Assembly (NCBI RefSeq): GCF_003665095.1
Contig: NZ_RCHV01000002.1
Coordinates: forward strand, 4,016,501 to 4,080,500
Origin: Streptomyces sp. Z26
GTDB lineage: Bacteria > Actinomycetota > Actinomycetes > Streptomycetales > Streptomycetaceae
DNA: 64,000 nt
Direction of reading: 5' to 3'
Shown here: piece by piece, positions 29,903 to 38,770 of the stretch
How positions within the stretch are numbered: the stretch's first letter is position 1
Layout: each line of letters begins with the position of its first letter
Notes under the pieces: generated by a model
What the model saw: the letters and a program-made list of their open reading frames with translations, nothing else
The model's database searches: none
Told to the model about the DNA's origin: nothing
Program-made: the position numbers and the translations under genes

Positions 29903-30862
29903 ATGCGCGCGGCCCTCTACGACAGCTACGGCCCGCCCGACGTCCTCTACGAGGGCACCGTCCCGAAGCCGACCCCCGGCGACGGCGAGGTCCTCGTACG
30001 GGTCCACGGCAGCAGCGTGAACGGCGGCGAGCTGCACGGCCGCGCCGGCCGGGTCCGCCTGGTGACGGAGCTGGCCGGGCGCGGCTTCCCCAAGCGCGTC
30101 GGCATCGACTTCAGCGGCGAGGTCGCCGGGACCGGCCCGTCCGTGTCCGGCCTGGCCGCGGGCGACCGGGTGTGGGGCGTACTGCCGCGGTCCCAGGGCT
30201 TCGGCAGCGCCGCCGAGTTCGTCGTCGTACGCCCGCGCCAGCTGGCCCGCGTACCGGCCGGGCTGGACCTCGTCGAGGCCGCCGCCCTGCCGGTCGGCAC
30301 GACCGCGATCACCGGGCTGCGCGACAAGGCCCGGCTGCGCGCGGGCGAACGGCTGCTCGTACGGGGCGCCGCGGGCGGCGTCGGGAACGTCGCCGTGCAG
30401 CTGGGGCGGGCGTACGGCGCGCACGTCACCGCCCTCGCGGGCGCCGCCACCCTGGACCTCGTCCGGGAGCTGGGCGCCGACGAGGCGTTCGACCACCGCG
30501 CCACCGGCCCGGCCGAACTGGGCCGCTACGACGTCGTGTTCGACACCGTCGGCACCGACCACCGCGCCTTCCGGCGGCTGCTCGCGCCGGGCGGGCGGAT
30601 GGTGTCGATCGCCTTCGACCAGAGCCGTACGGCCGCCTCCCTCGGCTACCTCCTCGCCTCCGCCGTCCACGGCCGCGGCCGGGTCCGCTTCTTCAGCGGC
30701 AACCCGAAGCACGACCTCCTCGCGGAGCTGGCGCGGTTCGTGGAGCGCGGCGAACTGCGGCCGGTGGTCGACACGGTGCGCCCGCTGGCGGACATCGCCG
30801 GGGCGCACCGGGCGCTGGAGGCGGGCGGGGTGCGCGGGAAGCACGTGGTGCGGGTGGTGTGA
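29903..30862 (+). CDS. NADPH-dependent medium-chain (quinone reductase-like) oxidoreductase
   Basis: 319 residues. The GroES-like N-domain (AALYDSYGPPDVLYEGTVPK, VRVHGSSVNGGELHGRAG) lacks the zinc ligands of alcohol dehydrogenases. The Rossmann motif is LLVRGAAGGVGNVAVQLGRA (about residue 150), followed by GADEAFDHR and DVVFDTVG. It therefore belongs to the zinc-free MDR branch acting on quinones or enones with NADPH. The ATG at 29903 is used; GTG 29894 is equally plausible. It is divergent from a TetR gene that probably regulates it. Confidence 0.88.
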   Translation: MRAALYDSYGPPDVLYEGTVPKPTPGDGEVLVRVHGSSVNGGELHGRAGRVRLVTELAGRGFPKRVGIDFSGEVAGTGPSVSGLAAGDRVWGVLPRSQGFGSAAEFVVVRPRQLARVPAGLDLVEAAALPVGTTAITGLRDKARLRAGERLLVRGAAGGVGNVAVQLGRAYGAHVTALAGAATLDLVRELGADEAFDHRATGPAELGRYDVVFDTVGTDHRAFRRLLAPGGRMVSIAFDQSRTAASLGYLLASAVHGRGRVRFFSGNPKHDLLAELARFVERGELRPVVDTVRPLADIAGAHRALEAGGVRGKHVVRVV

Positions 30863-30911
30863 GCGGCGTACGGGCGTGGCCTGTGGGCGCGCGGGCGTAC
30901 GGGTGCGCCGG

Positions 30912-31568
30912 TCAGCTCCGCCGTACGCCCACCAGCCACGCGTGCACCTCGCTCGTGGCACCCCCGCCCGCCGCCACCGCGTATGTCGTCGAACCGATCC
31001 GCAGATCCGCCCAGTCCGCGTCGTCGAAGGCGGCGGCGATCTCCGTACGGGTGAGGCTCGGATGCTCCGCCGACCGCTCGCTGATCTCCAGCAGCCGCAC
31101 CCACCCGCCGGGCACCAGCACGGCGGCCAGCTCGCGGGTGTACGCGCGGCGGCGGTCGGGGGTGTTCCCCGGGATGTGCAGGAACGCGGAGTCGAGGACG
31201 GTGTCGAACTTCCGCCCCAGGGAGGACAGTTCGAACGCGTCCGCGTGCGCGAACTCCGCCGCCAGTCCCCGCCGCCGCGCCTTCTCCCGGGCCCGCGCCA
31301 CGGCGTTCGCCGCGCCGTCCACGCCCAGCACGGGGTACCCGAGGGACGCCAGGTGCAGGGAGTTCTCGCCGGTGCCGCAGCCCACGTCGAGCACCCGGCC
31401 GGTGAAGCGGCCGCGCCCGGCCAGCTCGACGACCGCGGGCTGGGGCGCGGCGATCTCCCACGGGGGAGCGCCCTCGTAGGCCGGGGTGAAGCTGTCGAAG
31501 CCGGACGGGCCGCCGGGGGCGGTGTCGCGGCCGGTGTCGCCGCGGTCCGTGCTGTCGTCGCTGCTCAT
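30912..31568 (-). CDS. Class I SAM-dependent methyltransferase
   Basis: 218 residues. SAM-binding motif I is RVLDVGCGTGENSLHLASLG (about residues 60-78), with the acidic motif II Asp in LGVDGAANAVARA and post-motif FDTVLDSAFLHIP. The N-terminal 25 residues are disordered. Similar small methyltransferases often modify thiopurine-like or small polar substrates (SFLHxI-type motif), but the substrate cannot be assigned. It converges on the MDR gene, 49 bp away. Confidence 0.88.
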   Translation of the reverse strand: MSSDDSTDRGDTGRDTAPGGPSGFDSFTPAYEGAPPWEIAAPQPAVVELAGRGRFTGRVLDVGCGTGENSLHLASLGYPVLGVDGAANAVARAREKARRRGLAAEFAHADAFELSSLGRKFDTVLDSAFLHIPGNTPDRRRAYTRELAAVLVPGGWVRLLEISERSAEHPSLTRTEIAAAFDDADWADLRIGSTTYAVAAGGGATSEVHAWLVGVRRS

Positions 31569-31709
31569 GGCGGATGCCTCCGGGCACCTCGTACGCCGGG
31601 GAGGCGTACGGGCGCCTCCCCCTGACGTGCCGAGCGTGCTCCTTCAACCGCGGTTGAGGTCAACCCGCCGCGCCGGGCCCGTCAGGCCGGACCCGACCGC
31701 ACCGCCCCG

Positions 31710-32735
31710 TCAGGCGTCCGCCGCCAGCCACGCGTCGACGTCCGCGAGCAGCGTCGCCCGTACGTCCTCCGGCGCCGCCGAACCGCGCACCGACTGCCGC
31801 GCCAGCTCGGCCAGTTCCGCGTCGGTGAAGCCGTGCGCCTCGCGCGCCAGCTCGTACTGCGCGGCCAGCCGCGAGCCGAACAGCAGCGGGTCGTCCGCGC
31901 CCAGCGCCATCGGCACGCCCGCGTCCCACAGCGTCCGCAGCGGTACGTCCTCCGGCTTCTCGTACACGCCCAGCGCCACGTTCGACGCCGGGCACACCTC
32001 GCACGTCACCCCGCGCTCGGCCAGCCGCGCCAGCAGCCGCGGGTCCTCCGCCGCCCGTACGCCGTGCCCCACCCGCGCCGCCCGCAGGTCGTCCAGGCAG
32101 TCGCGCACGCTGGACGGGCCGGACAGCTCGCCGCCGTGCGGCGCGGCGAGCAGCCCGCCCTCCCGCGCGATCGCGAACGCCCGGTCGAAGTCCCGCGCGA
32201 AGCCGCGCCGTTCGTCGTTGGACAGGCCGAAGCCGACGATCCCCCGGTCCCGGTAGCGGACGGCGAGCCGGGCGAGCGTACGGGCGTCCAGCGGGTGCTT
32301 CATCCGGTTCGCCGCGACCAGCACCCGGATGTCCAGGCCGGTGTCCCGGCGGGCCAGCTCCACCGCGTCGAGGATGATCTCCAGCGCGGGGATCAGCCCG
32401 CCCAGCAGCGGCGCGTACGACGTCGGGTCGACCTGGATCTCCAGCCACCGCGAGCCGTCCCGTACGTCCTCCTCGGCCGCTTCCCGTACCAGCCGCTGGA
32501 TGTCCTCCGGATCGCGCAGGCACGAGCGCGCCATGTCGTACAGCCGCTGGAAGCGGAACCAGCCCCGCTCGTCCGTCGCCCGCAGCTTCGGCGGCTCGCC
32601 GCCCTTCAGCGCGTCCGGCAGGTGCACGCCGTGCTTGTCGGCGAGGTCCAGCAGCGTGCCGGGCCGCATCGAGCCGGTGAAATGCAGATGCAGATGCGCC
32701 TTCGGCAGTCGCCGGACGTCGCGCACCGTCGCCAT
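31710..32735 (-). CDS. add: Adenosine deaminase family protein
   Basis: 341 residues, TIM-barrel purine deaminase. Zinc ligands and catalytic residues are visible: KAHLHLHFTGSMRP (about residue 13), the catalytic Glu region in LLAAPHGGELSG, His in RVGHGVRAAED, and Asp-Asp in ALGADDPLLFGS. It deaminates adenosine or a related purine nucleoside in salvage. The TGSM form replaces the more usual EGS/DGS, so a shifted specificity is possible. It lies beside aspC as in S. coelicolor. Confidence 0.9.
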   Translation of the reverse strand: MATVRDVRRLPKAHLHLHFTGSMRPGTLLDLADKHGVHLPDALKGGEPPKLRATDERGWFRFQRLYDMARSCLRDPEDIQRLVREAAEEDVRDGSRWLEIQVDPTSYAPLLGGLIPALEIILDAVELARRDTGLDIRVLVAANRMKHPLDARTLARLAVRYRDRGIVGFGLSNDERRGFARDFDRAFAIAREGGLLAAPHGGELSGPSSVRDCLDDLRAARVGHGVRAAEDPRLLARLAERGVTCEVCPASNVALGVYEKPEDVPLRTLWDAGVPMALGADDPLLFGSRLAAQYELAREAHGFTDAELAELARQSVRGSAAPEDVRATLLADVDAWLAADA

Positions 32736-32798
32736 CGAACCTCCGTACCTCGGCTTCCCCGCCGCGGCGGGGGTGGGTGGGGCGGGTGAGTCGGTCGG

Positions 32799-34037
32799 TC
32801 AGTCCCGCGCCTCGGCGAGCAGCTTCTGGATCCGGGAGACGCCCTCCACCAGGTCCTCGTCGCCCAGCGCGTACGAGAGCCGGAGGTAGCCCGGCGTCCC
32901 GAACGCCTCGCCCGGCACCACCGCGACCTCCACCTCCTCCAGGATCAGCTCCGCCAGCTCCACCGACGTCGCCGGGCGCCGCCCGCGCAGCTCCCGGCCG
33001 AGCAGCCCCTTCACCGACGGGTACGCGTAGAACGCGCCCTCCGGCTCCGGGCAGAGGACGCCGTCGATCTCGTTCAGCATCCGTACGATCGTCTGCCGCC
33101 GCCGGTCGAACGCCGCGCGCATCTCCGCGACCGCGTCGAGGTTCCCGGAGACGGCGGCCAGCGCGGCGGCCTGCGCCACGTTGCTCACGTTCGAGGTGGC
33201 GTGCGACTGGAGGTTCGCGGCGGCCTTGATCACGTCCTTCGGGCCGATGGCCCAGCCGACCCGCCAGCCCGTCATGGCGTACGTCTTCGCCACGCCGTTG
33301 ACGACGACGCAGCGGTCCCGCAGCTCCGGCACGACGACGGGCAGCGAGTGGAACTCGGCGTCGCCGTACACCAGGTGCTCGTAGATCTCGTCCGTCAGCA
33401 CCCACAGCCCGTGCTCGGCGGCCCAGCGGCCGACCTCCTCGACCTGTGCGCGGGAGTAGACCGCGCCGGTCGGGTTGGACGGCGACACGAACAGCAGCAC
33501 CTTCGTGCGCTCGGTGCGCGCCGCCTCCAGCTGCTCGACGGACACCCGGTAACCGGTGGTCTCGTCGGCGACGACGTCGACGGGCACGCCGCCCGCGAGC
33601 CGGATCGACTCCGGGTACGTCGTCCAGTACGGCGCGGGGACGATCACCTCGTCGCCCGGGTCGAGGAGCGTCGCGAACGCCTCGTAGATGGCCTGCTTGC
33701 CGCCGTTGGTCACCAGGACGTTGGCCGCCTCGACCTGGAAACCGGAGTCGCGCAGCGTCTTGTCGGCGATCGCGGAACGCAGCTCCGGCAGGCCACCGGC
33801 GGGCGTGTAGCGGTGGTTCTTCGGGTTGCGGCAGGCCTCGACCGCGGCCTCGACGATGTAGTCGGGCGTCGGGAAGTCCGGCTCTCCCGCGCCGAAGCCG
33901 ATGACGGGACGCCCGGCGGCCTTGAGGGCCTTGGCCTTGGCGTCCACGGCGAGCGTCGCGGACTCGGAGATCGACCCGATACGGGTGGAGAGACGTCGTT
34001 CGGTCGGGGACTGGGCGGGAGGAGTGGCAGCCGTCAT
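32799..34037 (-). CDS. aspC: Aspartate aminotransferase (class I/II PLP enzyme)
   Basis: 412 residues. It transfers the amino group between aspartate and 2-oxoglutarate with PLP. Motifs: GRPVIGFGAGEPDFPTPDYI, PAPYWTTYPESIRLAGG, VLLFVSPSNPTGAVYSRAQ, LTDEIYEHLVYGD, and the PLP Lys in VNGVAKTYAMTGWRVGWAIG. The frame is open far upstream, but the ATG at 34037 gives the family start. As in S. coelicolor it precedes tRNA-Trp and secE. Confidence in substrate is moderate because related I-gamma enzymes include prephenate aminotransferases. Confidence 0.92.
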   Translation of the reverse strand: MTAATPPAQSPTERRLSTRIGSISESATLAVDAKAKALKAAGRPVIGFGAGEPDFPTPDYIVEAAVEACRNPKNHRYTPAGGLPELRSAIADKTLRDSGFQVEAANVLVTNGGKQAIYEAFATLLDPGDEVIVPAPYWTTYPESIRLAGGVPVDVVADETTGYRVSVEQLEAARTERTKVLLFVSPSNPTGAVYSRAQVEEVGRWAAEHGLWVLTDEIYEHLVYGDAEFHSLPVVVPELRDRCVVVNGVAKTYAMTGWRVGWAIGPKDVIKAAANLQSHATSNVSNVAQAAALAAVSGNLDAVAEMRAAFDRRRQTIVRMLNEIDGVLCPEPEGAFYAYPSVKGLLGRELRGRRPATSVELAELILEEVEVAVVPGEAFGTPGYLRLSYALGDEDLVEGVSRIQKLLAEARD

Positions 34038-34216
34038 GAGGGCATGTTCCCAGACGGCGGGAGGCCCCCGCACCGGGGCTACGGGGCGGCCCGGCCGAGG
34101 TCGTTCGACGTCGGGACGCGGAACACGTACACTCCTACGTCGTTGGCCCTCACCGGTCGATCCGTGCTGCGCACTCCGTGCAGCGGCCCGGATGCGGTAG
34201 GTTGTGGGCGTCACAA

Positions 34217-34289
34217 AGGGTCGTAGCTCAATTGGTAGAGCACTGGTCTCCAAAACCAGCGGTTGGGGGTTCAAGTCCCTCCGGCCCTG
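34217..34289 (+). tRNA. tRNA-Trp (CCA)
   Basis: 73-nt cloverleaf: acceptor AGGGTCG with CGGCCCT, D arm TAGCTCAATTGGTAGAGCA, anticodon loop CTCCAAA giving CCA, T arm GGGTTCAAGTCCC. It is located just ahead of secE, the usual actinobacterial arrangement. Confidence 0.97.
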
Positions 34290-34404
34290 CTACACACACC
34301 ACATCCTCGATAGGGTGTGTGCTTGCGTACGTACGTACTGAAATACACCGCCGTGCGGCCGGGCCGGACGCCGCAGGGCAACGACCCGGATCAGGTGAGG
34401 ACGA

Positions 34405-34686
34405 GTGACGGAGATCACGGACTCCATCGAGGTCCCCGAGCCCGGAGGGTCGTCAGACGACAAGAAGCCCCGGCGCGGAGGCAAGCGAGGAAAGAAGGGC
34501 CCGATGGCCCGCCTCGCGCTCTTCTACCGACAGATCATCGCCGAGCTCCGCAAGGTCGTCTGGCCCACGCGCAGCCAGCTGTCCACGTACACGACCGTGG
34601 TGATCGTCTTCGTCGTCATCATGATCGGTCTCGTGACCGTGATTGACTATGGGTTCACCGAACTCATGAAGACCGTCTTCGGCTGA
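34405..34686 (+). CDS. secE: Preprotein translocase subunit SecE
   Basis: 93 residues from a GTG with GAGG upstream. A basic disordered N-terminus (KKPRRGGKRGKKG) precedes the conserved amphipathic region FYRQIIAELRKVVWPTRSQL and a single membrane helix (TTVVIVFVVIMIGLVTVIDY). It clamps the SecY channel. It is followed by nusG in the conserved secE-nusG operon. Confidence 0.97.
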   Translation: MTEITDSIEVPEPGGSSDDKKPRRGGKRGKKGPMARLALFYRQIIAELRKVVWPTRSQLSTYTTVVIVFVVIMIGLVTVIDYGFTELMKTVFG

Positions 34687-34781
34687 TCCCGTACCGCGGA
34701 GAGGCCGGCGAGCGGGCACGAGTGCCCCCGCGGGCGGCCACCGCATGATCGACCCCATGAAGTCAGGAAGAAGCAGCCACC

Positions 34782-35714
34782 GTGTCTGACCCGAACCCGA
34801 ACGACGTCGTCGAGCCCGCAGAGGGCGAGGACACCGCGCGCGCCATCGTCGAGGCGACGGACGACGGCGTCGACACGTCGGCGGCCGCCGACGCCCCGGC
34901 GGAGGACGGCGCGGACGGGACCGCCGACGCGGAGTCGGGCGACGACGAGACTGCGGACGGCGACGCTTCGGACGACGCCACCGAGGACGCGGACGCTTCG
35001 GACGACAGCGCTTCGGACGACAGCGCTTCGGACGACGAGGCCGCCGACGAGGAAGCCTCGGACGACGAGGCCGTCGAGGAGGAGCCGGTCGACCCGGTCG
35101 CCGCCCTCCGCGACGAGCTGCGCGTCCTCCCGGGCGAGTGGTACGTCATCCACACCTACGCGGGCTACGAGAACCGCGTGAAGACCAACCTCGAGCAGCG
35201 CGCCGTCTCCCTCAACGTCGAGGACTTCATCTTCCAGGCCGAGGTGCCGCAGGAAGAGGTCGTCCAGATCAAGAACGGCGACCGCCGGACCGTACGGCAG
35301 AACAAGCTCCCGGGCTACGTCCTCGTCCGCATGGACCTGACGAACGAGTCCTGGGGCGTCGTGCGCAACACCCCGGGCGTCACCGGCTTCGTCGGCAACG
35401 CCTACGACCCGTACCCGCTGACGCTCGACGAGATCGTCAAGATGCTCGCCCCCGAGGCCGAGGAGAAGGCCGCCAAGGCCGCCGCGGCCGACGGCGAGGG
35501 CAAGCCCGCGGGCGGTGGCGGCCGCAAGGTCGAGGTGCAGGTCCTGGACTTCGAGGTCGGCGACTCGGTCACCGTCACCGACGGCCCGTTCGCGACCCTC
35601 CAGGCCACGATCAACGAGATCAACCCGGACTCCAAGAAGGTCAAGGGCCTCGTCGAGATCTTCGGCCGCGAGACCCCGGTCGAGCTGAGCTTCGACCAGA
35701 TCCAGAAGAACTGA
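34782..35714 (+). CDS. nusG: Transcription termination/antitermination factor NusG
   Basis: 310 residues from a GTG. Residues 1-105 are a highly acidic extension with repeated Ala-Ser-Asp-Asp units, characteristic of Streptomyces. The NGN domain (GEWYVIHTYAGYENRVKTNL, RRTVRQNKLPGYVLVRMDL) binds RNA polymerase. The KOW domain (DSVTVTDGPFATLQATINEI, FGRETPVELSFDQIQKN) contacts Rho or ribosomal protein S10. An insert rich in Lys/Ala separates them. The in-phase acidic repeats are encoded by repeated GCTTCGGACGAC units near 34963-35034. Confidence 0.97.
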   Translation: MSDPNPNDVVEPAEGEDTARAIVEATDDGVDTSAAADAPAEDGADGTADAESGDDETADGDASDDATEDADASDDSASDDSASDDEAADEEASDDEAVEEEPVDPVAALRDELRVLPGEWYVIHTYAGYENRVKTNLEQRAVSLNVEDFIFQAEVPQEEVVQIKNGDRRTVRQNKLPGYVLVRMDLTNESWGVVRNTPGVTGFVGNAYDPYPLTLDEIVKMLAPEAEEKAAKAAAADGEGKPAGGGGRKVEVQVLDFEVGDSVTVTDGPFATLQATINEINPDSKKVKGLVEIFGRETPVELSFDQIQKN

Positions 35715-35753
35715 CGCGGTCCGCGCCCCCGCACGGCATCGCACGACATCGGC

Positions 35754-35786
35754 AAGGCCACGCCCTGGTTTCGCGGGCGTGGCCTT
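35754..35786 (+). terminator. Terminator after nusG
   Basis: 12-bp stem AAGGCCACGCCC (35754-35765) with GGGCGTGGCCTT (35775-35786) and a 9-base loop, before rplK. The interval to rplK at 35996 should contain the rplK promoter, but no hexamer pair stands out. Confidence 0.75.
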
Positions 35787-35995
35787 CCGTCTCGGCGGCG
35801 CGTCCGCCGTGCCCGTACGGCTCCCGCGCGACGGCGGGACCGTACGACTCCCGGCCGGTGGACCGTACGCGGGACCGGCCGATTTCAGAGCTCGCCACGG
35901 TACGGGCTATCGTGGTGCGGTATGCCTCCATCCGGCTGACGGACACGTCACCGGCACGGAGGCGGAATCACCTCTCACAAGGACCCGGAGAGAGC

Positions 35996-36430
35996 ATGCC
36001 TCCCAAGAAGAAGAAGGTCGCGGGGCTGATCAAGCTCCAGATCCAGGCCGGTGCGGCCAACCCGGCTCCGCCGGTCGGCCCGGCACTGGGTCAGCACGGC
36101 GTCAACATCATGGAGTTCTGCAAGGCGTACAACGCCGCGACCGAGTCGCAGCGCGGCTGGGTCATCCCGGTGGAGATCACGGTCTACGAGGACCGCTCCT
36201 TCACCTTCGTCACCAAGACGCCGCCGGCCGCGAAGATGATCCTCAAGGCCGCGGGCCTGGAGAAGGGCTCCGGCGAGCCGCACGTCAACAAGGTCGGCAA
36301 GCTCACGCGCGACCAGGTGCGCGAGATCGCCACGACGAAGATGCCCGACCTGAACGCGAACGACATGGACGCCGCCGAGAAGATCATCGCCGGCACCGCG
36401 CGTTCCATGGGCGTCACGGTCGAGGGCTGA
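35996..36430 (+). CDS. rplK: 50S ribosomal protein L11
   Basis: 144 residues. It starts MPPKKKKVAGLIKLQIQAGA with the conserved NPAPPVGPALGQHGVNIMEF and the rRNA-binding C-terminal domain (AAGLEKGSGEPHVNKVGKLT). L11 forms the GTPase-associated centre, is the target region of thiostrepton-type antibiotics, and is needed for RelA activation. A GGAG precedes the ATG. It is followed by rplA. Confidence 0.98.
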   Translation: MPPKKKKVAGLIKLQIQAGAANPAPPVGPALGQHGVNIMEFCKAYNAATESQRGWVIPVEITVYEDRSFTFVTKTPPAAKMILKAAGLEKGSGEPHVNKVGKLTRDQVREIATTKMPDLNANDMDAAEKIIAGTARSMGVTVEG

Positions 36431-36575
36431 CCTCGCCGGTCGCCGTCGAGCACGACGCCGCGGCCCCCGCGTACGCGCCCCGGTGGCGCCCGCAGGTGGA
36501 CCGCGACCCGACACACCGTGGAAGGGCCGAGCGCCGGCCCGCACCACGACTCCGTTCCGAACACCAGGAGCAGCA

Positions 36576-37298
36576 GTGAAGCGCAGCAAGAACCTCCGCA
36601 GCGCGGACGCCAAGATCGACCGGGAGAAGCTGTACGCCCCGCTCGAGGCCGTCCGGCTGGCGAAGGAGACCTCGCCGTCGAAGTTCGACGCCACCGTCGA
36701 GGTCGCCCTGCGGCTGGGTGTCGACCCGCGCAAGGCCGACCAGATGGTCCGCGGCACCGTGAACCTCCCGCACGGCACCGGCAAGACCGCCCGGGTCCTG
36801 GTCTTCGCGACCGGTGACCGTGCAGCGGCCGCGGAGGCCGCGGGCGCCGACATCGTCGGCTCCGACGAGCTGATCGACGAGGTCTCCAAGGGCCGTCTGG
36901 ACTTCGACGCCGTCGTCGCCACCCCGGACCTCATGGGCAAGGTCGGCCGCCTCGGCCGCGTGCTCGGTCCGCGTGGTCTGATGCCGAACCCGAAGACCGG
37001 CACGGTCACGCCCGACGTCACCAAGGCGGTGACGGACATCAAGGGCGGCAAGATCGAGTTCCGCGTCGACAAGCACTCGAACCTGCACTTCATCATCGGC
37101 AAGACGTCGTTCGACGAGCGTCTCCTCGTCGAGAACTACGCCGCCGCGATCGAAGAGGTCAACCGCCTCAAGCCGTCGGCCGCCAAGGGGCGTTACATCC
37201 GCAAGGCAACCATCAGCACCACGATGGGCCCCGGCATCCCGCTGGACGGCAACCGCGTCCGCAACCTCCTCGTCGAGGAGGACCCGGCCGCGGCCTGA
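36576..37298 (+). CDS. rplA: 50S ribosomal protein L1
   Basis: 240 residues from a GTG with CAGGAG upstream. Conserved blocks: KRSKNLRSADAKIDREKLYA, VEVALRLGVDPRKADQMVRG, LGPRGLMPNPKTGTVTPDV. It binds 23S rRNA in the L1 stalk and, in many bacteria, represses its own L11-L1 mRNA. It is separated by 145 bp from rplK and followed by a strong terminator. Confidence 0.98.
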   Translation: MKRSKNLRSADAKIDREKLYAPLEAVRLAKETSPSKFDATVEVALRLGVDPRKADQMVRGTVNLPHGTGKTARVLVFATGDRAAAAEAAGADIVGSDELIDEVSKGRLDFDAVVATPDLMGKVGRLGRVLGPRGLMPNPKTGTVTPDVTKAVTDIKGGKIEFRVDKHSNLHFIIGKTSFDERLLVENYAAAIEEVNRLKPSAAKGRYIRKATISTTMGPGIPLDGNRVRNLLVEEDPAAA

Positions 37299-37322
37299 TC
37301 CACCGCGACGGCAGTCACCACG

Positions 37323-37360
37323 GGCCGGGCCCGCGCTCCACACGGAGCGCGGGCCCGGCC
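37323..37360 (+). terminator. Terminator of the rplK-rplA unit
   Basis: 17-bp perfect stem, GGCCGGGCCCGCGCTCC (37323-37339) with its complement (37344-37360), and a 4-base loop. Confidence 0.85.
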
Positions 37361-37528
37361 TGCCGCGTGTCCGGCGACCGTACGGTGCCGCCGCGCGCCG
37401 CTCCCGTACGGACCGACCGCCGCGCGATGTGACCGAACCTCAACTCGGTTACCCCTGGGGGGAACCTCACAGCGGGCTAAAGTCGTCCCGGCACATAAGC
37501 AGCACTTAAGGAAACTCAGGGGGGTCAC

Positions 37529-38431
37529 GTGCACAGGACTCGTACGGCCGCTGTCGCGCTCGGCGTGGTACTGATGGCAGGTCTGACGGCGTGCGGCAGC
37601 GACGACGACGGCGGCAGCGGGAAGAAGAACAGGGGCTCGTCGTCGGACGGTTCGTCATCCGACTCCTCCGCGTTCTCCCCGCTGGCCGCGCTGAAGAAGG
37701 CTTCGGACAGCACGGAGCAGCAGAAGTCCGCGCGCGTGGAGGGGAACACGACGCAGGGTACCCCGCAGGGCACGCAGACGTCGGTCATGCAGGGTGTCAT
37801 GGACTGGTCGGACGGCGGCACCACCGGCGACCTCACCGTCACCCAGAGCGGCGGCGCGGTCGCCAACTCGCCCATCGCGGGCAAGCCGACGCCGACCCGC
37901 TACACGGCCGACGCGATGTACGTGAACATGGGCGACGCGTTCGCCTCCACGGCGGGCAAGGGCGCGCACTGGATCGCGTACGACTACGACAAGCTGGCGG
38001 AACTGGCGGGCCCCTCGGGCGCGTTCATCAAGGACCAGATGCAGAACAACAACCCGTCGCGCTCGGTGCAGCTCCTGCTCGCCACGGGCAAGGTGAAGAA
38101 GGTCGGCACGGAGAACGTCAAGGGTGCCGAGACGACGCACTACAGCGGCACCGTGAAGGTCGCGGACCTGGCCCGCATGCAGTCCCAGGAGCTGAGCCAG
38201 GCGGAGCTCCAGGGGCTCCAGGAGCAGCTCCAGACGGCCGGTCTGGAGACGGAGAAGATCGACCTCTGGATCGACGGGGACGACCTGCTGGTGAAGAAGT
38301 CCGAGACGGCGCGGAACACCAAGGGCCAGGGCGACTACGAGTCCGTGGCGTACTACTCCGACTACGGCACGGACGTCACCGTCGAGGCCCCCGCGGGCTC
38401 CGACACCGTCGACTTCGCCGAGGTCAGCTGA
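37529..38431 (+). CDS. Secreted lipoprotein (LppX/LprG-like)
   Basis: 300 residues. The signal peptide with lipobox is RTAAVALGVVLMAGLTACGS (lipidated Cys about residue 22), then a Ser/Asp/Gly linker. The mature part has the fold pattern SPLAALKKASDSTEQQKSAR ... YVNMGDAFASTAGKGAHWIA ... YSGTVKVADLARMQ ... IDLWIDGDDLLVKK, as in LppX/LprAFG-type proteins that carry lipids through the envelope. Lying between rplA and rplJ is typical of Streptomyces. The exact ligand is unknown. Confidence 0.88.
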   Translation: MHRTRTAAVALGVVLMAGLTACGSDDDGGSGKKNRGSSSDGSSSDSSAFSPLAALKKASDSTEQQKSARVEGNTTQGTPQGTQTSVMQGVMDWSDGGTTGDLTVTQSGGAVANSPIAGKPTPTRYTADAMYVNMGDAFASTAGKGAHWIAYDYDKLAELAGPSGAFIKDQMQNNNPSRSVQLLLATGKVKKVGTENVKGAETTHYSGTVKVADLARMQSQELSQAELQGLQEQLQTAGLETEKIDLWIDGDDLLVKKSETARNTKGQGDYESVAYYSDYGTDVTVEAPAGSDTVDFAEVS

Positions 38432-38526
38432 CGGCACGGCTGAGCCGAAGGGCGCGGGCGTACGCGTACGGGCACGGCTCCCGTCGCGCGTACGCCCGGC
38501 GGCCGGGGCGGCGCCGGACAGCGGAT

Positions 38527-38556
38527 TTGCCGCTTCCGGCGCCGCTCGCGTACTCT
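38527..38556 (+). promoter_or_regulatory. rplJ-rplL promoter
   Basis: TTGCCG (38527-38532), an 18-bp spacer and TACTCT (38551-38556), just upstream of the L10 leader; a housekeeping sigma (HrdB) type promoter with start near 38563. Confidence 0.6.
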
Positions 38557-38562
38557 CTCGGA

Positions 38563-38770
38563 GAAGCCAAAGACCGCTGGTTACCGGCGTGCCCCGACAG
38601 GGGGCGTGCCGGGCGAAGGACCCGCTAGCTGCGGGCGACCCGCGTAGGTGTGTGGATGAGCTCCCGGACGTGCCGTCCGGTCGAGTGTCGCCCCGTGCGC
38701 CTGCGCCGGGGCGTTACGTTTGCCCAGCCCCTTCCTCGCGGTCCGAACACCCGGAAGGAGGCCGAGGCTC
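38563..38770 (+). ncRNA. Ribosomal protein L10 leader
   Basis: The 5' leader of rplJ contains AGCCAAAGACCGCTGGTTAC, resembling the conserved L10-binding core of actinobacterial L10 leaders, within a long structured region and followed by AAGGAGG before rplJ. The L10-L12 complex binds such leaders to repress its own translation. Called from position and the core motif; folding was not computed. Confidence 0.7.
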
